Positions 6,571-8,355 of a stretch of DNA of 8,355 nt are shown in pieces. Numbering within the stretch: position 1 is the stretch's first letter; every line of letters begins with the position of its first letter. This DNA is from Bacteroidota bacterium (lineage in GTDB: Bacteria; Bacteroidota; Bacteroidia; Flavobacteriales; Crocinitomicaceae), in assembly GCA_029558435.1 (NCBI GenBank), contig JAKQEZ010000320.1:1-8355 (forward strand), read 5' to 3'. The notes under the pieces were generated by a model. It had not been told where the DNA came from. It saw nothing but the letters and a program-made list of their open reading frames with translations, and searched no databases. A program made the position numbers and the translations under genes.

Positions 6571-7951
6571 ACTACCTTACAATTCGAAAGATAAAAAATC
6601 AGTCATTGATTATGCAAAGTTGCTTAAAGGAAAAACTTTAAGAGAGATTTGCGACCCTATAATATTACAGCATAACTACACAGGTAAAGGAAACTTCGGA
6701 CAGATACTTGAGAAGTTTTATTTTGGTTATGATCCAAACTCCAAATCAGAAGCAGACTTCTTTGAAATTGGTATGGAACTCAAAACCTCTCCTTTAAAAC
6801 AGTTAAAGAACAATGAATATCGTTCAAAAGAACGATTGGTATTAAACATTATCAACTACCTAGAAGTTGTAAATCAACAATTTGAGGACAGCGACTTTTG
6901 GAAAAAGAACGCAAATATTCTTTTGATTTTCTATTTACATCAAGCGGGTTATGACATTTTAGATTACCTAATAAAACTTGTTGACGAGTGGAATTTTCCA
7001 AGCACAGACTTAGAAATAATAAAAAAGGATTGGGAGTTAATCAAACAAAAAATTGCTGACGGAAAAGCACACGAACTTTCAGAAGGTGATACTTTTTATT
7101 TGGGTGCTTGCACAAAAGGAGCAAACGCATCATCAGTTCGGAAACAACCTTTTAGCGATATTCCAGCCAAACAAAGAGCTTACTCACTAAAACAAGGTTA
7201 TGTAAATCATATTATTGCTTCAATTGCAAATGACGCAACAGGTGTTTACGGCAAATTAATTCCATCAGTAGCGGTTGCCAAAAAGCAGACTATAGAAGAA
7301 ATTGTAATTGCTAAATTCAAACCCTATTACGGAAAGACGATTGAGGAAATACTTGCATCTACAGGTGTTGAATTAAATATAACTGCAAAGAGCTTCTATG
7401 CAAATCTTACAAAAGCAATTTTAGGAATTGAACTCGACAAAGAAATTGAAGAGTTTGAAAAAGCTGAAATTATTGTGAAAACTGTAAGACTAAAAGAAAA
7501 CAATTTACCAAAAGAAGATATTTCGTTTCCAAATTTCAAATACGAAGAAATCGTAACTGAAGAATGGGACGACTCCAATTTCAAAGACATTTTAGAACAT
7601 AAGTTTTTGTTCGTGTTTTTTCAATTTGAAAACGAGCAATTGGTTTTGAGAAAAGTTAAGTTTTGGAATATGCCTTATGCTGACATTCTTAAAGCAGAAA
7701 AAGTTTGGGCAAAAACAAAAGAAATTGTTTCAAAAGGTAAAATCGTGAAAGAAGTAATCGGGACGACACGTTACACAAATTTTCCAAACAAATCATTCAA
7801 TTCAGTATCACACGTAAGACCACACGCCACAAACGCAGCAGACACTTATCCTTTGCCGACCAAAGACAAATTGACGAAAGCAAAAGAATATACGAAACAC
7901 TGTTTTTGGCTCAACAACACTTATGTAAGAGATGAAATTTATTTAAAATAG
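6554..7951 (+). CDS. Sau3AI/MutH-family type II restriction endonuclease (probable GATC cutter)
   Basis: A 465-residue endonuclease of near-normal length for Sau3AI-like enzymes. The N-terminal domain carries the MutH catalytic set: Glu53 (ILEKFYFGYD), Asp68, then MELK with Glu75 and Lys77. The spacing 15-7-2 is close to MutH E56, D70, E77, K79. KTSPLKQLKNNEYRSKERLVLNII is strongly family-like. The C-terminal half looks like a second MutH-like domain without the ExK signature and ends in HVRPHATNAADTYPLP; in Sau3AI such a domain binds a second site. Family knowledge predicts cleavage at GATC blocked by methylation. The ATG at 6554 overlaps the previous gene by 17 nt; the ATG at 6560 gives an 11-nt overlap, the same as at the first gene junction, and is equally plausible. 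Confidence 0.92.
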   Translation: MRMANKLPYNSKDKKSVIDYAKLLKGKTLREICDPIILQHNYTGKGNFGQILEKFYFGYDPNSKSEADFFEIGMELKTSPLKQLKNNEYRSKERLVLNIINYLEVVNQQFEDSDFWKKNANILLIFYLHQAGYDILDYLIKLVDEWNFPSTDLEIIKKDWELIKQKIADGKAHELSEGDTFYLGACTKGANASSVRKQPFSDIPAKQRAYSLKQGYVNHIIASIANDATGVYGKLIPSVAVAKKQTIEEIVIAKFKPYYGKTIEEILASTGVELNITAKSFYANLTKAILGIELDKEIEEFEKAEIIVKTVRLKENNLPKEDISFPNFKYEEIVTEEWDDSNFKDILEHKFLFVFFQFENEQLVLRKVKFWNMPYADILKAEKVWAKTKEIVSKGKIVKEVIGTTRYTNFPNKSFNSVSHVRPHATNAADTYPLPTKDKLTKAKEYTKHCFWLNNTYVRDEIYLK

Positions 7952-8088
7952 CCAACGCATTTGGTGGCACATTTGCAGTTATTCCAACCGCACAAAGCCA
8001 AGCAAAAAACAGCAAAAGAGCCACCAATCCAACGCAACAAGACTGACACGAAATGACAACGAACAACCGCGACAGAAAAGAAGGGCGA
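7952..8088. other. A/C-rich G-poor tail spacer of the R-M cassette with inverted repeat
   Basis: No gene is called here. TTGGTGGC (7961-7968) pairs perfectly with GCCACCAA (8020-8027), spanning 67 nt, the same span as the inverted repeat at 551-617. GCACATTT (7967-7974) followed by CGCACAAAGCC (7989-7999) parallels GCACATT...CGCACATAAAGCC at 557-583. No T-run follows the stem, so it is not a convincing intrinsic terminator. A 57-codon frame from 8054 crosses repeat D and is treated as incidental. Confidence 0.5.
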
Positions 8089-8225
8089 AGTGCTAACATT
8101 GGTTTGGCAAAATGGCTGGGGACGTGCTTCTATGACAGTTTAGTGCAAGGTTCAAGTTCAGTTTTTCAAATGAAGTTTTGTGCTAATAATCCGCCACTTC
8201 GCCAAGCCAAAAACCGTTGTGTGTA
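8089..8225 (+). repeat. attC-like recombination site D
   Basis: Left core AGTGCTAAC (8089-8097), left arm TTGGTTTGGCAAAATGGC (8099-8116), right arm GCCACTTCGCCAAGCCAA (8193-8210), right core CCGTTGTGTGTA (8214-8225). The arms pair at 15 of 18 positions; two of the three mismatches are G.T wobbles on the bottom strand and one is a wobble on the top strand. TGCTTCTAT (8125-8133), CAAGGTT (8146-8152) and TTTTGTGCT (8176-8184) are shared with site C. The left core matches the right core of site C and not its own right core. It ends 22 nt before the DnaJ-domain start codon. Confidence 0.83.
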
Positions 8226-8247
8226 ACCTTAAACAAACAGCGGTACA

Positions 8248-8355
8248 ATGAAAGACTATTACAAAACATTAGAAATAGACTTCGGGGCGGACATCTTGAC
8301 TGTAAAAAAAGCATACAGAAAACTTGCCTTAAAATATCACCCAGACAAGAATAAA
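8248..8355 (+). CDS. DnaJ-domain protein, N-terminal part (runs off right edge)
   Basis: The 36 visible codons encode the start of a J domain: DYYKTLEI at residues 3-10, then [18 protein letters not shown] at 19-36. HPD (31-33) is the tripeptide that stimulates DnaK ATPase activity. The ATG at 8248 places the J domain at the very N-terminus, as in DnaJ, CbpA and many small J proteins. The rest is outside the window, so full-length DnaJ cannot be told from a short or membrane-anchored J protein. The start codon lies 31 nt after the presumed crossover of site D, a typical short cassette leader, and no TAnnTTTG promoter is seen in that gap. It is probably the first gene of the next cassette. Confidence 0.88.
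   Translation, partial: MKDYYKTLEIDFGADILTVKKAYRKLALKYHPDKNK

Larger units (their letters stand above)
3564..8216 (+). mobile_element. Large integron-like cassette 3 (4653 bp, complete R-M system)
   Basis: The unit is bounded by sites C and D. GTTAGCACT (3563-3571) is the exact reverse complement of site D's left core AGTGCTAAC (8089-8097), 9 of 9. It holds four genes in the standard orientation, a promoter with candidate operator, and A/C-rich spacers at both ends. Classical cassettes usually carry one short promoterless gene, so this one is very large and self-sufficient. Boundaries are inferred from the repeats. An alternative is an R-M operon that inserted into an older cassette. Confidence 0.6.

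Noticed and set aside
7961..8027. Intrinsic terminator after the endonuclease gene
   Set aside because: The 8-bp stem has a 51-nt loop and no following T-run.
877..8216. Insertion sequence or composite transposon bounded by the repeats
   Set aside because: No transposase is present, the repeats are direct rather than terminal inverted ends, and no target-site duplication is apparent. The core-swap pattern fits cassette recombination better.
747..8225. CRISPR array
   Set aside because: The repeats are ~138 nt, differ in arm sequence, and are separated by 0.7-4.5 kb of genes, so there is no repeat-spacer periodicity.

Overview
The window reads as an AT-rich Bacteroidota (Bacteroidetes) chromosome segment, or a binned contig from that phylum. 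I infer this from promoters of the phylum's TAnnTTTG (-7) / TTTG (-33) type, weak or absent Shine-Dalgarno sequences, and the style of the proteins. The genus cannot be told from the sequence.

Layout: (1) 1-459, minus strand: the N-terminal part of an N6-adenine DNA methyltransferase that runs off the left edge. (2) 460-746: an A/C-rich, G-poor spacer. (3) Four copies (A 747-885, B 1624-1761, C 3434-3571, D 8089-8225) of a ~138-nt imperfect palindrome, all in the same orientation, with the build of integron attC sites. (4) Between A and B, a reversed beta-class DNA methyltransferase gene. (5) Between B and C, a SulP anion transporter with its own promoter. (6) Between C and D, a four-gene type II restriction-modification (R-M) operon: XRE/controller-like regulator, C5-cytosine methyltransferase, a PUA-like plus PD-(D/E)XK nuclease, and a Sau3AI/MutH-family endonuclease. 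(7) After D, the start of a DnaJ-domain gene running off the right edge.

Main result: the four repeats cut the region into three complete cassette-like units (877-1752, 1753-3563, 3564-8216). In each unit the first 9-10 bases after the upstream repeat are the exact reverse complement of the left core of that unit's own downstream repeat. They do not match the right core it now sits beside. A circular cassette inserted at G^TT would leave exactly this signature. Nine of the ten arm mismatches across the four repeats would be G.T wobble pairs on the bottom strand, which is the strand that integron attC sites use when folded. No integrase gene is in the window and the cores do not fit the classical GTTRRRY consensus, so this is either an atypical integron array or an integron-like system with another recombinase.

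The cargo is mostly DNA modification and restriction: two predicted amino-methyltransferases, one C5-methyltransferase and two nucleases. The R-M genes overlap by 11-25 nt and share one canonical promoter with GGAC half-sites that could bind the XRE protein. A hand scan found only two GATC sites in the whole window, far fewer than expected, which fits long exposure to a GATC-cutting enzyme.
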